Assembly (NCBI GenBank): GCA_937892025.1
Contig: CALAVA010000293.1
Coordinates: forward strand, 1-5,554
Length of the DNA: 5,554 nt
Direction: 5' to 3'
From: an uncultured Bacteroidales bacterium
Lineage (GTDB): Bacteria > Bacteroidota > Bacteroidia > Bacteroidales > WCHB1-69
The translations under genes were made by a program, and so were the position numbers. Position 1 is the first letter of the stretch. Each line of letters opens with the position of its first letter. This document shows, one piece after another, positions 5,476 through 5,554 of this stretch. The notes beneath the pieces are model-generated. The model was not told the origin of the DNA. It searched no databases and worked only from the letters and a program-made list of their open reading frames with translations.

Positions 5476-5553
5476 TTATTTTTTGATAAATTTATATAAT
5501 TTTTTTAATGCTAATTTTGTTAATTTATTATACTTGTTTATTAACTTCTGATA
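5476..5553 (-). other. Very AT-rich stretch with a Lys-rich open frame ending in TAA
   Basis: The last about 80 bases of the window are roughly 85% A+T. One minus-strand frame is open from the window edge to TAA at 5476-5478 and would encode 25 Lys/Leu-rich residues ending KKLYKFIKK. It is in the same frame as the SSB-like tail that follows the stop. It may be the end of an upstream gene, part of a broken ssb-type gene, or non-coding DNA. No good promoter was seen on either strand. Confidence 0.25.
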
Positions 5554-5554
5554 T

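Noticed and set aside
5519..5545. Inverted repeat GTTAAT...ATTAAC in the AT-rich right edge
   Set aside because: Only six bases per arm with a 15-base gap in about 85% AT DNA; easily explained by chance.
1..5554. CRISPR arrays, tRNA/rRNA genes, insertion sequences, integrase attachment sites
   Set aside because: No regularly spaced direct repeats of suitable length, no cloverleaf-like GC-rich segment, and no transposase or integrase motifs were seen on either strand.

Overview
The window is a piece of a tailed-phage (Caudoviricetes) genome or prophage from a low-GC bacterial host. The evidence is a terminase small/large subunit pair followed by a MuF/SPP1 gp7-type minor head protein. Every supported gene lies on the minus strand. 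AT-rich DNA, Lys/Asn/Ile-rich proteins and several clear AAGGAG/GGAGG ribosome binding sites fit a Bacillota-like host, or another low-GC phylum such as Fusobacteriota. The sequence alone does not settle the host.

Read in the direction of transcription (high to low coordinates), the window opens with a very AT-rich stretch (5476-5554). Next comes a reading frame ending in an SSB-like acidic tip but lacking a normal start codon (5326-5475), then an 87-residue unknown protein (5049-5312) whose 3' end may be frameshifted. An intrinsic terminator (4925-4957) closes this block. The gap before terS carries T5 tracts repeated almost exactly every 10 bp, which predicts curved DNA, and a -10 box very close to the terS start.

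The packaging/head operon follows: terS (4217-4840), a small mono-ADP-ribosyltransferase-like gene inserted between the terminase subunits (3814-4230), terL (2518-3807), a 58-residue unknown (2321-2497), a 597-residue minor head protein whose C-terminal third looks like a papain-fold toxin/effector (528-2321), and a 73-residue protein (310-531) overlapping it by ATGA and best read as a candidate immunity protein. Overlaps or gaps of a few to about 20 bases suggest one mRNA with coupled translation.

After this operon, a promoter with TATAAT seven bases from the start codon drives a 57-residue zinc-ribbon protein resembling phage Mu Com (96-269). An intrinsic terminator (47-84) follows, and then the first five codons of a further gene leave the window (1-15).

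The most interesting theme is that two putative effectors, an ART and a papain-fold domain, sit inside the terminase/head operon. One is fused to a virion protein and has a possible immunity gene. No portal gene lies between terL and the MuF gene, where it is normally found.
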